Of a stretch of DNA of 29,265 nucleotides, positions 15,577 to 24,280 are shown piece by piece. The stretch spans positions 1-29,265 of the forward strand of contig CAYTZD010000010.1 of the NCBI GenBank assembly GCA_964442345.1, read 5' to 3'. Both the position numbers and the translations under genes were made by a program. Position 1 is the stretch's first letter; each line of letters starts with the position of its first letter. Origin of the DNA: Hippea sp964442345 (GTDB taxonomy: Bacteria; Campylobacterota_A; Desulfurellia; Desulfurellales; Hippeaceae). The notes under the pieces are model-generated. The model saw nothing but the letters and a program-made list of their open reading frames with translations. It ran no database searches and was not told where the DNA came from.

Positions 15577-16671
15577 ATGGGAAAGAAGGCAACTGATTTG
15601 GTTGAGCTTTTAGAGATAATGCTTGCTAAGAATGGTTCGGATCTGCATATAGCAGCAGGTGCAAAACCAAAGGTAAGAATAGATGGTGAACTTTTTGATC
15701 TTGAAGAGTACGATGTTCTCTCACCTGCCGATGCTCAGGGTTTATGTTATAGCGTTATGACGGAACTTCAGAAAAAAACATTGGAAGAGCATCTTGATGT
15801 CGATTTTTCTTTCGGTATTCCAAAATTTGCAAGATTTAGGGCAAATGTTCATCTGCAACGCGGCACAGTGGCGGGTGCTTTCAGAATGATACCCTATGAG
15901 ATACCACCGTTTGAAAAACTTGGTATTCCACCTGTTGTTCAGAAGTTTGCCGAGCTTAAAAAGGGTATTGTGCTTGTTACAGGTCCTACTGGTTCTGGTA
16001 AGTCAACCACACTTGCAGCATTGATTGATAAGATTAACAGAGAAAGAAGGGTTCATATTATAACCATAGAAGACCCGATAGAATTTACCTATTCTCATAA
16101 GATGGCATTGATTGACCAAAGGGAAGTGGGAAGCGATGTGCCGACATTTGCATCGGCATTAAAGCATGTTTTAAGGCAAGACCCTGATGTTATACTGATA
16201 GGTGAGATGAGAGACCTTGAAACAATCCAGGCAGCAATTACAACTGCCGAAACCGGACATCTTGTTTTTGCTACTCTGCATACGAATTCAGCACCTGAGA
16301 CGATAAACAGAATTGTTGATGTATTTCCACCAACACAGCAGGAGCAGGTAAGAACACAGCTATCCGTTGCTTTACAGGGTGTTATTTCGCAAACACTTAT
16401 AAAGAGAAAGGATGGCAAGGGCAGGGTGCTTGCAATGGAGATAATGATACCCAATGCGGCTATAAGGAATTTGATAAGGGAGAACAAGATTCCACAGATC
16501 TATTCTACGATGCAAATGGGTCAGGCAGAATCTGGTATGATAACAATGAATCAGTCAATAGTGGCTTTGTATAAAAAAGGTCTGATAAGCTATGAAGCTG
16601 CATTAGAAGCAAGCAATGATAAGAAAACGCTGCAAAGGGAGCTTGACAAAATAAAATATATGAAGGGGTAA
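15577..16671 (+). CDS. pilT: Type IV pilus retraction ATPase PilT
   Basis: Hexameric ATPase that drives pilus retraction and twitching. 364 residues from the ATG at 15577, which has a strong AAAGGAG seven bases upstream; an upstream in-frame ATG at 15550 lies inside pilB and is not preferred. Motifs: N-terminal PAS-like domain with GSDLHI, Walker A GPTGSGKSTT (about 136), RQDPDVILIGEMRD, HLVFATLHTNSA, and the PilT-specific AIRNLIRE followed by QMGQAESGMITMNQS near the C-terminus. It lies between pilB and pilC. Confidence 0.97.
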   Translation: MGKKATDLVELLEIMLAKNGSDLHIAAGAKPKVRIDGELFDLEEYDVLSPADAQGLCYSVMTELQKKTLEEHLDVDFSFGIPKFARFRANVHLQRGTVAGAFRMIPYEIPPFEKLGIPPVVQKFAELKKGIVLVTGPTGSGKSTTLAALIDKINRERRVHIITIEDPIEFTYSHKMALIDQREVGSDVPTFASALKHVLRQDPDVILIGEMRDLETIQAAITTAETGHLVFATLHTNSAPETINRIVDVFPPTQQEQVRTQLSVALQGVISQTLIKRKDGKGRVLAMEIMIPNAAIRNLIRENKIPQIYSTMQMGQAESGMITMNQSIVALYKKGLISYEAALEASNDKKTLQRELDKIKYMKG

Positions 16672-16674
16672 GAT

Positions 16675-17880
16675 ATGCCGTATTACAGATGGAAAGGAAG
16701 AGACCCTAAAGGGAGAATGAGAAAAGGTGAGATAATAGCCGCATCTCAGGCAGAAGCAGCAGCCAAACTGAAGCAGAAGAGAATATCTGTAATAAAGATA
16801 AAGCCAGCTCCAAAAGATATAGAATTACCCTTTCTAAAGCCCAAAGTAAAAGAGAAGGAGTTAATGATAGTTACAAAGCAGCTTGCTTCTATGATCGCAA
16901 GCGGCTTGCCTTTGGATGAATCGTTAAACATAATGGCAGAACAGGCTGAAAGTAAAAAAATGGGCGAGATACTATATGACATAAAGCAGAAGGTGGAGAC
17001 AGGCGCAAGTCTCTCTCAAGCGTTAAAGTCTTACAGAGAAGTTTTCTCTGATATGTATATAAATATGGTGGCAAGCGGCGAACAGACGGGTAATTTAGAT
17101 GGTGTTTTGAAAAGATTGGCTGAGATGCTTGAAAAGCGTCTTGCTTTAAAGAGAAAGGTAAAAGGCGCCTTAATCTATCCTACAATGGTTGTAATCGTTG
17201 CAACGGGTGTTATAGCTTTAATCTTAACATTTGTTATACCCACATTTGCCGAGATGTATGAATCAAGCGGCATGCATCTGCCTTTGCCTACCCAGATAGT
17301 AATCAATTTAAGTGTCTTTATGAAAAAGTACTTCTGGTATATGCTTGTTGGCATTATAGGAATTGTTATTGCCATAAGAATTGGATATAGAAAGAGTTAT
17401 GCCTTTAGAAAACTGATGGATAAGCTGCTTTTGCACTTGCCAATCTTTGGTATGCTATCAAGGAAGGGCTCAATAGCAAATTTCACGGTTATTCTCTCTT
17501 CTTTAACGGCAAGCGGTATAGATATACTTGATGCTTTGGAGATTAGCTCAAAAACGGCAGGCAATGTGATTATAGAAGAGACCTTGCTTGAAGTAAGGGA
17601 TATGGTTAGAAAGGGTGAGAATCTATCGTATGCAATGTCGTACTCTGGAGAATTTCCTGATATGGTTATACAGATGGTCGCCGTTGGTGAAGAGACGGGA
17701 ACGCTTGATGATATGATGCAGAAGGTATCCCAGTACTATGAAGAAGAAGTTGATAACGCAGTCAAAAATTTAAGCACGATGATAGAACCGATAATTATCG
17801 TTGTTCTTGGTGGCATAATAGGATTCTTGGTTGTAGCTATGTATCTGCCGATATTCAAGATGGGTGAGACGATAAAATAA
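16675..17880 (+). CDS. pilC: Type IV pilus inner-membrane platform protein PilC
   Basis: Inner-membrane platform that PilB and PilT act on. 401 residues with an N-terminal cytoplasmic YRWKGRDPKGRMRKGEI segment, then two T2SSF domains (about 65-190 and 268-392). Each has the helical MIASGLPLDESL or LTASGIDILDAL type start and the VASGEQTG or VAVGEETG motif. Membrane segments lie near 168-190, 218-238 and 370-395. Shine-Dalgarno AAGGGG is before ATG, 3 bases after the pilT stop. It is the last gene of the pil unit; its 3' end overlaps mrdA (opposite strand) by 26 bases. Pilin, pilMNOPQ and prepilin peptidase genes are not in the window. Confidence 0.96.
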   Translation: MPYYRWKGRDPKGRMRKGEIIAASQAEAAAKLKQKRISVIKIKPAPKDIELPFLKPKVKEKELMIVTKQLASMIASGLPLDESLNIMAEQAESKKMGEILYDIKQKVETGASLSQALKSYREVFSDMYINMVASGEQTGNLDGVLKRLAEMLEKRLALKRKVKGALIYPTMVVIVATGVIALILTFVIPTFAEMYESSGMHLPLPTQIVINLSVFMKKYFWYMLVGIIGIVIAIRIGYRKSYAFRKLMDKLLLHLPIFGMLSRKGSIANFTVILSSLTASGIDILDALEISSKTAGNVIIEETLLEVRDMVRKGENLSYAMSYSGEFPDMVIQMVAVGEETGTLDDMMQKVSQYYEEEVDNAVKNLSTMIEPIIIVVLGGIIGFLVVAMYLPIFKMGETIK

Positions 17881-19672
17881 GTTTCAGTTGAATAAGTTTG
17901 TCATAAATCAATCCTGCAAAGGCGGCAGCTATAGATGAGTGTTCTCCGTGCTCTAAGAAGACAACAACGATTACCTGTGGTTTATTTAAAGGTGCAAATG
18001 ATGCAAACCAGGCATGCGGGAAGTATTTTATAGCTTTTTTAAGTTTTATTTTCTTCTCCTTAAGGAGTTTTTTTACCTTTTTATAGACGGAACTTTTTAC
18101 GACCTGGCTTGTGCCTGTTTTGCCGCAAATATTTAAATCTTTTATTCGTGAGTTGTATGCTGTTCCATAAGGGCCGTTTACAGCAAGCCACAAAGCTTTC
18201 TTTATCTCTTTGTAATATTTGCTTTTGAAGATATAGAGAATCTCTCTTTTTGTATTCTTAATGAGAAACGGTTTGTATCCTATGCCGTCGTTTGCTATTA
18301 CACTGAAGGCCAATGCAACCTGAAGTGGGCTTGCAAGGAAGAAGCCCTGTCCTATGGATGTTGATATCGTATCGCCAATATACCAACCCTGCTTATATTT
18401 TTTGTATTTCCATTGACGGGATGGTAGGTTGCCTTTTGTGCAGTAGCTAAAAAGCTGTGGTGATTTTCCAAAACCGAATTTGGATAAATAGTAATCTATC
18501 TTATCTATGCCCAGCTTCATTCCAATTTGGTAGAAATAGACATCTGATGAGCTCTCTATGGCCCTGTATAGATTTATCTTGCCAAATCCACCCGGCTTCC
18601 AGTCTCTGTATATGTATTTTCCTATCTTGACTGCATAAGGACAGAATATCGTCTGATCCGGTGTGATTATGCCTTCTTCTAAAGCTGCAAGTGCCATAAA
18701 TGGTTTTATTAAAGAGCCAGGCGGAAATGCACCCTGCGTTGCTATGTCAAACAGGTTCAGGAGATGTTTCTTCTTTAGTTCTTGCCACTCTTTTTTTGTT
18801 AATCCTTCCATGAAATAGTTGGGATTGAATGTATCGCTATCAACAATGGCAAGTATAGCTCCATCGGGTCTCATAACAACTGCAGCACCGTGTAAGCCTT
18901 CTTCTTTGAATAGTTCGTATATGTATGTTTGAAGTTTTGAATTTATGGTTAGGGTTAAGTTTTTGCCCTTTTTTGGTGGTGTCTTTGAGATTGTTTTTAA
19001 GATGGTGCCGCTTGATGTTGTTTGGACTTCTTTGTAGCCCCATTTGCCTCTTAGGATTTTATCGTATTTTTTTTCTATGCCTTTTCTTCCAATTAGCTCA
19101 CCAACCTTTAGCGAAGGATCTTTTCTTAAATCGTCTACTGATACTTCGGTTAGATACCCTACAATGTTGGCATAGGCAAACGCATTTGAAGGATAGATCC
19201 TTTTTGGCGTAACTTCTATGTTTACAAATTTGCTTATTTTACTATTAAAAAGCAGATTAAATACTTCGTTTCTTGATATGTTTCTTTTTATAAGGACATT
19301 TCTATAGTATGGCGTAATTTTTAATCTTTTCTTAATTGCTGATGGTTCTATGGATATTATGTTTGCTATCTTTTTTATGGCTTCTTCTGTTAAATCTGGA
19401 GTTTTGTATATTGAGACGCTAAAGGAAGGAGTATTTTTTGCATACAGCATGCCATCGGATGTTTTTATGTCTCCTCTTGGTGGTGCTATCCCTATAAGCC
19501 TTATTGAGTTTTTTCGTGAAAGTTCAAGGAAGTAATCCCCTTTTACAATCTGAAGATAAAATAATCTCGCAACAAGGATGATAAACGATAAAACTATGGC
19601 TATTCCTAAATAATCTGTGCTTTTTTTGAGTTTTTCTGCTTTTGTTATGATATACTTATCACGCTTCGCCAC
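17855..19672 (-). CDS. mrdA: Penicillin-binding protein 2, elongasome peptidoglycan transpeptidase
   Basis: Class B PBP that cross-links side-wall peptidoglycan with RodA and MreBCD. 605 residues: one N-terminal membrane anchor (about 20-42), a PBP dimerisation/pedestal domain (APPRGDI at 63-69, RKGIEKKYD at 196-204), and a transpeptidase domain with SLIK (320-323), SSD (375-377; PBP2 enzymes often have SxD here) and KTG (518-520). A Lys-rich stretch (about 526-548) precedes HAWFASFAP. The start is GTG overlapping the mreD end by 14 bases, with no obvious Shine-Dalgarno. rodA, often the next gene, is absent: the pil unit converges here instead. Confidence 0.95.
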   Translation of the reverse strand: MAKRDKYIITKAEKLKKSTDYLGIAIVLSFIILVARLFYLQIVKGDYFLELSRKNSIRLIGIAPPRGDIKTSDGMLYAKNTPSFSVSIYKTPDLTEEAIKKIANIISIEPSAIKKRLKITPYYRNVLIKRNISRNEVFNLLFNSKISKFVNIEVTPKRIYPSNAFAYANIVGYLTEVSVDDLRKDPSLKVGELIGRKGIEKKYDKILRGKWGYKEVQTTSSGTILKTISKTPPKKGKNLTLTINSKLQTYIYELFKEEGLHGAAVVMRPDGAILAIVDSDTFNPNYFMEGLTKKEWQELKKKHLLNLFDIATQGAFPPGSLIKPFMALAALEEGIITPDQTIFCPYAVKIGKYIYRDWKPGGFGKINLYRAIESSSDVYFYQIGMKLGIDKIDYYLSKFGFGKSPQLFSYCTKGNLPSRQWKYKKYKQGWYIGDTISTSIGQGFFLASPLQVALAFSVIANDGIGYKPFLIKNTKREILYIFKSKYYKEIKKALWLAVNGPYGTAYNSRIKDLNICGKTGTSQVVKSSVYKKVKKLLKEKKIKLKKAIKYFPHAWFASFAPLNKPQVIVVVFLEHGEHSSIAAAFAGLIYDKLIQLKLILSSHPS

Positions 19673-20144
19673 TGTGTTTGTCCGTTACTATTAAGGATAT
19701 AATAAACGATGCCAGTTTCCATTGTAAAAATCCTAAAGCAAAAACAAACAGCGATACCCACAACGGCGTATTGAAGGCTAAGAATACAAAGATAGCATAA
19801 ACAAGACAAAAGAATGCAAAGACGCGCTCTTTGTTTATTGCCATAATTTTAACAAGGTAAAATACGATATAAGAGAAGACCACAAACCCTATAGATAAAA
19901 CAAAGATGCCTTTTAAGGTAACTATATCCGATATGACGCCGAAAACGAATGGCATTATGAAGTTAAAGTTTTCACTGTGTAATTCTGTCTCTGTTGAATT
20001 TAACATAAGGAAGAATGGCAAAGAGAACGGCACAAGATACACAAAATTGACTATCTCTGCTGACTCTATGGATAGAATAAAAATGGTTATAAAAAGTATA
20101 ATGCCTTTTAAGATCTTTTTCTGCAGACTATCAACACCTTCCAT
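19659..20144 (-). CDS. mreD: Rod-shape determining protein MreD
   Basis: Small polytopic inner-membrane protein of the elongasome, 161 residues with about five hydrophobic segments (near 13-30, 36-48, 62-100, 108-122, 126-150). Sequence alone is weakly diagnostic, as usual for MreD; the call rests on hydrophobicity and its position between mreC and mrdA. The ATG at 20144 lies within the mreC 3' end (37-base overlap), with GGAG about 12 bases upstream. Fairly sure by synteny. Confidence 0.85.
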   Translation of the reverse strand: MEGVDSLQKKILKGIILFITIFILSIESAEIVNFVYLVPFSLPFFLMLNSTETELHSENFNFIMPFVFGVISDIVTLKGIFVLSIGFVVFSYIVFYLVKIMAINKERVFAFFCLVYAIFVFLAFNTPLWVSLFVFALGFLQWKLASFIISLIVTDKHSGEA

Positions 20145-20854
20145 TTATTAAAGAAGCTCCTTTTTATATCAACGAATGCAACCTTGTAATAGCCGTTTAC
20201 ATCTTTTACCTTTTTAACTGTTCCTATGAATAGATTTGGTGGAAAGATACCCATCTCTCCGCTTGTATAGACTTTATCTTCCTTTTTTACATTAACATTG
20301 GGATCTAAGAACTCAACCTTTGGTGAATACTCATTACCCATGTATAAGGCTCTGAATGTTTGATTGTCATCTCCAACTATCTTTACATCTGCAACAAATG
20401 AAGGATTAAAAACCGTATAAGCCATATAGATGTGGTTTTTTATCTTCTCTTTTACGATGCCAACAAGATGCATGTTGTCTTCTAAAACAAAACAGTAGTT
20501 TTTCTTAAGGTTTAGCTCTTTGGCTGTTCTTAGGTATATTGTTGTACTGTCAAAATTTCCTTTGAATGAGAATTGTGCTTGTTGCACTTTGGTTTTGTTT
20601 TCTCTATTTTTGCACCCAGCTAAACATTTTGTTAGTTCTTTTTTTAGTTGTTCATTCTCTTTTTGAACAGAGATAAGTATTAGATATTCGTCTATTAGCC
20701 GTTGGATCTCGTTTAATCCTTTTGATACAGGCAGGCTTGTGATTACTATGCTCTCTTTTATTACATCTCTAACTTTATAAAACAACCCACCCACAACAAG
20801 AACAGAAACATTTAGTAGGATGGCTGCAATTATATATATGATAAATATTCTCAT
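20108..20854 (-). CDS. mreC: Rod-shape determining protein MreC
   Basis: Periplasmic elongasome scaffold, 248 residues. One N-terminal membrane anchor (about 5-26), a predicted coiled coil (about 45-78, containing two unusual Cys residues, CLAGC), then the paired beta-barrel region with VLEDNMHLVGIV and the YTSGEMGIFPPNLFIGTV motif that is well conserved in MreC. It lies 6 bases after mreB. Confidence 0.94.
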   Translation of the reverse strand: MRIFIIYIIAAILLNVSVLVVGGLFYKVRDVIKESIVITSLPVSKGLNEIQRLIDEYLILISVQKENEQLKKELTKCLAGCKNRENKTKVQQAQFSFKGNFDSTTIYLRTAKELNLKKNYCFVLEDNMHLVGIVKEKIKNHIYMAYTVFNPSFVADVKIVGDDNQTFRALYMGNEYSPKVEFLDPNVNVKKEDKVYTSGEMGIFPPNLFIGTVKKVKDVNGYYKVAFVDIKRSFFNKWKVLIVCRKRS

Positions 20855-20860
20855 TTATGT

Positions 20861-21901
20861 CTATTCTATAGTTACTTCGCTTAGCAGGTCTATGTTGTCA
20901 AGAACCATGCCCACGCCTTTTACAACGGCAAAAAGGGCTTCTTCGAATACAACAACAGGCAGACCCGTCTCTTTATGAATCAATTTGTCCAATCCTTTAA
21001 GGAGAGCTCCGCCACCTGTTAGCATAATGCCGTTATCAACTATATCGCTTGCAAGCTCCGGTGGTGTTTTTTCTAATGCATCTTTTACGCTTGCCACGAT
21101 AATATTTACGGGATCTTTTAATGCTTTTCTTATCTCTTCTGTTGATATCTCTATGGATGTTGGAACACCTGTTATTAAATCTATACCCTTTACTTGAATA
21201 ATCTGTTCTTCTTCATCTTCTTCTAAAGGATATGCGCTGCCGTATTCTATTTTTATCGCTTCTGCTGTGCTTTCTCCGATTAATATACTGTACTGCTTTT
21301 TGATGTAATTTACGATTGCCTGATCCATCTTATCGCCGCCGGTTCTAACTGAAACGCTATGCACTATTCCGCCAAGCGATATGACAGCTACTTCCGTTGT
21401 TCCGCCACCTATGTCCACGACCATGCTGCCTACAGCATCCTGAACAGGTAATCCTGCACCGATTGCTGCAGCCATTGGCTCTTCTACCAAGAATACTTCC
21501 CTTGCACCTGCATCTATGGCTGATTCTTTAACGGCTTTTTTCTCAACCTGTGTTATGCCATACGGCACGGCTATGATTATTCTTGGTTTAAATATGCTTC
21601 TGCTTCCCTTTGATTTTTTTATGAAGTATCTAAGCATTCTCTCTGTTACTTCAAAGTCTGCTATAACGCCATCTTTTAATGGTTTTATGGCTTCAATGTT
21701 GCCTGGTGTTCTTCCCACCATCTCTTTTGCTTCTTTGCCGACACTTAAAACCTTTTTGCCGCCTCTTTTGTCTGTTTTTACGGCAACAACACTTGGTTCG
21801 TTTAAGACGACACCTTTGCCTTTTACATAAACGAGTGTATTTGCCGTTCCCAAATCAACTGCCAAATCGCTTGAAAAGTAATTCATTATTGACTTAAACA
21901 T
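20861..21901 (-). CDS. mreB: Rod-shape determining actin homologue MreB
   Basis: Membrane-associated actin-like filament protein that guides side-wall synthesis. 346 residues, standard length. Phosphate-1 motif AVDLGTANT (14-22), IAVPYGITQVEKKAV, phosphate-2 VVDIGGGTTEVAVI, and adenosine motif LTGGGALLKGLD. The N-terminal MFKSIMNYF is amphipathic, as in membrane-binding MreB. It lies 4 bases after rsh, starting the mreBCD-mrdA part of the operon. Confidence 0.98.
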   Translation of the reverse strand: MFKSIMNYFSSDLAVDLGTANTLVYVKGKGVVLNEPSVVAVKTDKRGGKKVLSVGKEAKEMVGRTPGNIEAIKPLKDGVIADFEVTERMLRYFIKKSKGSRSIFKPRIIIAVPYGITQVEKKAVKESAIDAGAREVFLVEEPMAAAIGAGLPVQDAVGSMVVDIGGGTTEVAVISLGGIVHSVSVRTGGDKMDQAIVNYIKKQYSILIGESTAEAIKIEYGSAYPLEEDEEEQIIQVKGIDLITGVPTSIEISTEEIRKALKDPVNIIVASVKDALEKTPPELASDIVDNGIMLTGGGALLKGLDKLIHKETGLPVVVFEEALFAVVKGVGMVLDNIDLLSEVTIE

Positions 21902-21905
21902 TTTA

Positions 21906-24092
21906 TCACCGCCTTACTCTTCTGTGGTTTTTGTGGATATAGAAGGTTTTCCCTCTTTCTATCTTTAGTATGTTCTCATTTTTGTTTAATTCTGCGATGA
22001 GCTTTTCAAGCTCAAGTCTATTCTTTATCTCCACATCAAGGTCAAACAGAACCTTTTTATGGGCTTTGTCTAAAAAGATGACCTTCAAGTTTTGAAGGTC
22101 TATGCCCATTTGATACAAAAGATTTGTGATTTTTGCAAGTATTCCCATCGTATTATTTGCCGTTATCTTTAATTTTACAGGTATGCTTTTCTGTTCTATT
22201 TCGCTATCCCATTCCACTTCTATCAATCTATCGCTGTCGTAACCTATCTTTGCTATGTTTTCGCAATCTACTCTATGAATAACGATGCCTCTGTTTTTTG
22301 TTATGTATCCCACTATCTCATCACCTACGACGGGATTGCAACACTTTGCAAGCCTTATTGCGACATTATCTATACCATCGACCTTAATCTTGTAAACATC
22401 TCTTTTCTCTGTCTGTTTAACCTGTTTCTTCTTTTGGCATGGGAATATCTTATTTACGATGCTTGATGGATGTATCTTTAAAAAGCCAACCTTTTCAAAT
22501 AGCTCTTGCTCTGTGTTGCAACCAAAATGACTTAAAACTTCTGGGAATTTCTCATCTTTTAACAAAGATTGAAGCGTCTTGTTGACCTTTGCAAGCTCCT
22601 TTGAAAGCATGCTTTTGCCGATCTCTGCTGCTTCTTCTTTCTCTTTCTCTCTTACCTTCTGCTTTATCTTGCTTCTTGCTTTGCTTGTAACGACGAACTT
22701 TAGCCAATCCTTTGATGGCAAGTGGTTGGCTTGGGTAAATATCTCGACGATGTCGCCGTTTGCAAGCTTATAATCAAGTGATACTATTCTGCCGTTAACT
22801 TTTGCACCGACGCACCTGTTTCCAACTTCTGTATGAATGGCGTATGCAAAGTCAACAGGTGTTGAGCCTCTTGGTAAAACCTTTAGGTCTCCTGCAGGCG
22901 TGAAGACATAAACTTCCCCTCTGAATAGGTCAACCTTTACCGTGTTTAAAAACTCTTTTGGGTTTTTTATCTCCTTCTGCCACTTTAAAAGATGCCTTAG
23001 CCATATAAACTGTTGGTCGTGCTTATCTATGATTGAAAGTTTCTGTTCTTTGTATTTGTAATGGGCTGCAATTCCTTCTTCGGCAATTTCGTGCATCTTT
23101 TTTGTTCTTATCTGGATCTCAACGACAACATCACTCGGACCAAAAACCGTTGTGTGTATTGACTGATACATATTTGGCTTAGGTAAGGCTATATAATCCT
23201 TAAATCTCCCTGGTAAAGGCTTATATTTCTTATGAATAACACCTAATGCTGCATAACAGTCCTTCTCGTCATTTGTTATAATTCTTACGGCAAGCAGGTC
23301 GTATATACCATCAAAGTCAATCTTTTTTCTCTGCATCTTTGTGTATATGCTGTATAGATGTTTGACCCTGCCGCTAACTTCGCAGTCTATATTTGCTTCT
23401 TGCATATCATCTTTGATTTTGTTCTCTATAAACTTTATAATCTCCTGCTTTTTTGCTATTGTCTCTTTGACCTTTTTTTCTAACTCTTCGTACTCTTTTG
23501 GGCATAAGTACTTAAAACTTAAATCTTCAAGTTCACTTTTAATACGGTAAATACCAAGTCTGTGCGCTATCGGTGCGTATATGTCTAAGGTTTCTCTTGC
23601 TATCCTTTTTTGTTTTTCTTCCTTTAGATGACAGATTGTCCGCATGTTGTGTAATCTATCGGCAAGCTTTATTAGGATAACACGCAAATCGCTTGCCATA
23701 GCAACAATCATCTTTCTGAAGTTATCGGCTTGTTTCTCTTCTGAACTTTTATATTTAACTTTGCTGATTTTTGTAAGTGCTTTGACTAAGAATAGGACAT
23801 CTTCTCCAAAGTTCTCTTTTATCTCTTCTTCTTTAGCATCTGTATCTTCTAAAACATCGTGCAGAAGTGCGGCTATAAGGCTGTTTTCGTCTAAATAGAA
23901 TTGATTTACTATTCTTGCTACATGAATGGGATGGATTATGTAGCTTTCGCCAGATGCCCTTGTTTGACCTTTATGTTTGTTGTATGCATACAAAAAAGCC
24001 CTATCAAGTCTATCTTCATCAAACTCTATCTTTATCTCTTTTTTAAAATCATCGTAAAGCTGTTTGACTAAAGGGTCTATTTTTTCTTCCAC
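21906..24092 (-). CDS. rsh: Bifunctional (p)ppGpp synthetase/hydrolase (RelA/SpoT homologue)
   Basis: Long RSH enzyme, 728 residues, that makes and degrades the alarmone (p)ppGpp. The hydrolase HD domain has His54, HDVLED (78-83) and LADRLHN (143-149), so it looks active. The synthetase domain has DLLAVR (265-270), RFKD (296-299; the RxKD form is known from bifunctional RSH, versus ExDD in RelA-only enzymes) and YQSIHT (309-314). Then TGS (about 385-450), a zinc-finger/Cys-His region (CCNPV, DCENI), and a C-terminal ACT domain. Starts at GTG with GAGGG just upstream; overlaps rpoZ by 16 bases. The gmk-rpoZ-rsh order is the classical one. Confidence 0.97.
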   Translation of the reverse strand: MEEKIDPLVKQLYDDFKKEIKIEFDEDRLDRAFLYAYNKHKGQTRASGESYIIHPIHVARIVNQFYLDENSLIAALLHDVLEDTDAKEEEIKENFGEDVLFLVKALTKISKVKYKSSEEKQADNFRKMIVAMASDLRVILIKLADRLHNMRTICHLKEEKQKRIARETLDIYAPIAHRLGIYRIKSELEDLSFKYLCPKEYEELEKKVKETIAKKQEIIKFIENKIKDDMQEANIDCEVSGRVKHLYSIYTKMQRKKIDFDGIYDLLAVRIITNDEKDCYAALGVIHKKYKPLPGRFKDYIALPKPNMYQSIHTTVFGPSDVVVEIQIRTKKMHEIAEEGIAAHYKYKEQKLSIIDKHDQQFIWLRHLLKWQKEIKNPKEFLNTVKVDLFRGEVYVFTPAGDLKVLPRGSTPVDFAYAIHTEVGNRCVGAKVNGRIVSLDYKLANGDIVEIFTQANHLPSKDWLKFVVTSKARSKIKQKVREKEKEEAAEIGKSMLSKELAKVNKTLQSLLKDEKFPEVLSHFGCNTEQELFEKVGFLKIHPSSIVNKIFPCQKKKQVKQTEKRDVYKIKVDGIDNVAIRLAKCCNPVVGDEIVGYITKNRGIVIHRVDCENIAKIGYDSDRLIEVEWDSEIEQKSIPVKLKITANNTMGILAKITNLLYQMGIDLQNLKVIFLDKAHKKVLFDLDVEIKNRLELEKLIAELNKNENILKIERGKTFYIHKNHRRVRR

Positions 24093-24280
24093 AATCCCTC
24101 TTTAATCTCTAACAGACTGATAACGGTATTTTTATGTCCGTATGCCTTTCTCTCATCAAGAAGGATTTTATCTCCCCTTGCTAAGGAATTTGCCCTTATA
24201 GCTGCAACCCTTACAAGCTCGTATCTGCTTGGAAAGTGCTTTAATGCCTTGTTTATTACTTCAGACATGAATATTTCCAT
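24077..24280 (-). CDS. rpoZ: RNA polymerase omega subunit
   Basis: Omega subunit, 67 residues, that helps assemble beta' and forms part of a ppGpp site on RNA polymerase in Proteobacteria. Family features: PSRYELVRVAAIRANSL (residues 17-33) and the later VISLLEIKEG segment. Start choice: ATG at 24280 has a strong GGAGGTGA close upstream, whereas ATG at 24268 is too far from it. The Shine-Dalgarno and start lie inside the gmk 3' end (20-base overlap). Confidence 0.93.
   Translation of the reverse strand: MEIFMSEVINKALKHFPSRYELVRVAAIRANSLARGDKILLDERKAYGHKNTVISLLEIKEGLWKKK

Noticed and set aside
18000..18100. Lys-rich insertion in PBP2 before HAWF as a possible foreign segment
   Set aside because: PBP2 family members vary in length here, and base composition matches the rest of the gene.
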